Shown one piece after another: positions 63,983 to 64,000 of a stretch of DNA of 64,000 bases; the stretch's first letter is position 1; each line of letters starts with the position of its first letter. The notes beneath the pieces were generated by a model. It was not told the DNA's origin and searched no databases. It was given only the letters and a program-made list of their open reading frames with translations. Source of the DNA: Streptomyces griseoluteus (GTDB lineage: Bacteria; Actinomycetota; Actinomycetes; Streptomycetales; Streptomycetaceae); the NCBI GenBank assembly GCA_000717735.1, contig JOBE01000017.1:1-64000 (forward strand), given 5' to 3'. Position numbers and translations under genes: made by a program.

Positions 63983-64000
63983 CTACTCCCACTCGATGGT
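63983..64000 (-). CDS. guaA: GMP synthase, last five codons only
   Basis: The minus strand reads T-I-E-W-E then TAG. This is the invariant C-terminus of glutamine-hydrolysing GMP synthase (PPGTIEWE). The gene enters from the right edge of the window, and the rest is not visible. The call rests on five residues plus the terminator that follows, so it is likely but not certain. Confidence 0.65.
   Translation of the reverse strand, partial: TIEWE

Overview
The window is a stretch of high-GC actinobacterial chromosome, almost certainly Streptomyces. The signs are strong G/C bias at third codon positions, many GTG starts, probable leaderless promoters, two-gene overlaps of the ATGA type, a Tat-like metallophosphoesterase, and a gene order that I recall from the S. 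coelicolor core (peptidase S11 and its small SCO4848-type neighbour, trpS, glyA, mdh, folD, purHN, sucCD, icmB, pcrA, guaA). No rRNA, tRNA, prophage or CRISPR array was found. Most genes are core metabolism and cell-envelope genes. Accessory material is confined to small patches.

Layout. 1-8 kb: peptide-type ABC substrate-binding protein (its stop codon abuts a repeat element), metallophosphoesterase, D-Ala-D-Ala carboxypeptidase, YihY membrane protein, and a DprE1/DprE2-like oxidoreductase pair. 8-14 kb: RNA 2'-5' ligase-like protein, trpS with 23-bp tandem repeats growing from its 3' end, a sigma factor with a coupled membrane protein, glyA behind a ZTP riboswitch, and rocD. 14-18.3 kb: an RHH/PIN toxin-antitoxin pair, a glutathionylspermidine-synthase-like gene with a lipoprotein, a 195-bp MITE with perfect 26-bp ends, a DMT transporter, and a graveyard of a TnpB element plus a broken LLM oxidoreductase. 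18.3-21.1 kb: MocR regulator divergent from an AhpD-like/PEP-mutase-like operon.

21.1-24.3 kb holds the most unusual item: a three-gene operon in which a membrane protein (C-terminus) and a small soluble protein (N-terminus) carry nearly the same RHIM-like V-T-I-G-[DN]-H-N-T-V motif. This suggests an amyloid-type signalling pair. 24.5-40.4 kb: mdh, a membrane-anchored XRE protein, folD-DUF3017, RDD and DUF2079 membrane proteins, a chimeric FHA pseudogene, purN-purH, DUF6350, an XRE/sigma fusion, and sucC-sucD.

40.8-49.4 kb is a MoxR ATPase / DUF5682 / VWA operon facing a SWIM zinc-finger / DUF5691 operon. It matches the E. coli yehL-yehM-yehP-yehQ set and is still without a known function. 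49.5-64 kb: icmB, lipase, M23 and NlpC/P60 cell-wall hydrolases, pcrA, a PspC-type histidine kinase/response regulator facing a PspC membrane operon with shared palindromic sites, DoxX, a class II aldolase, and the last five sense codons of guaA.
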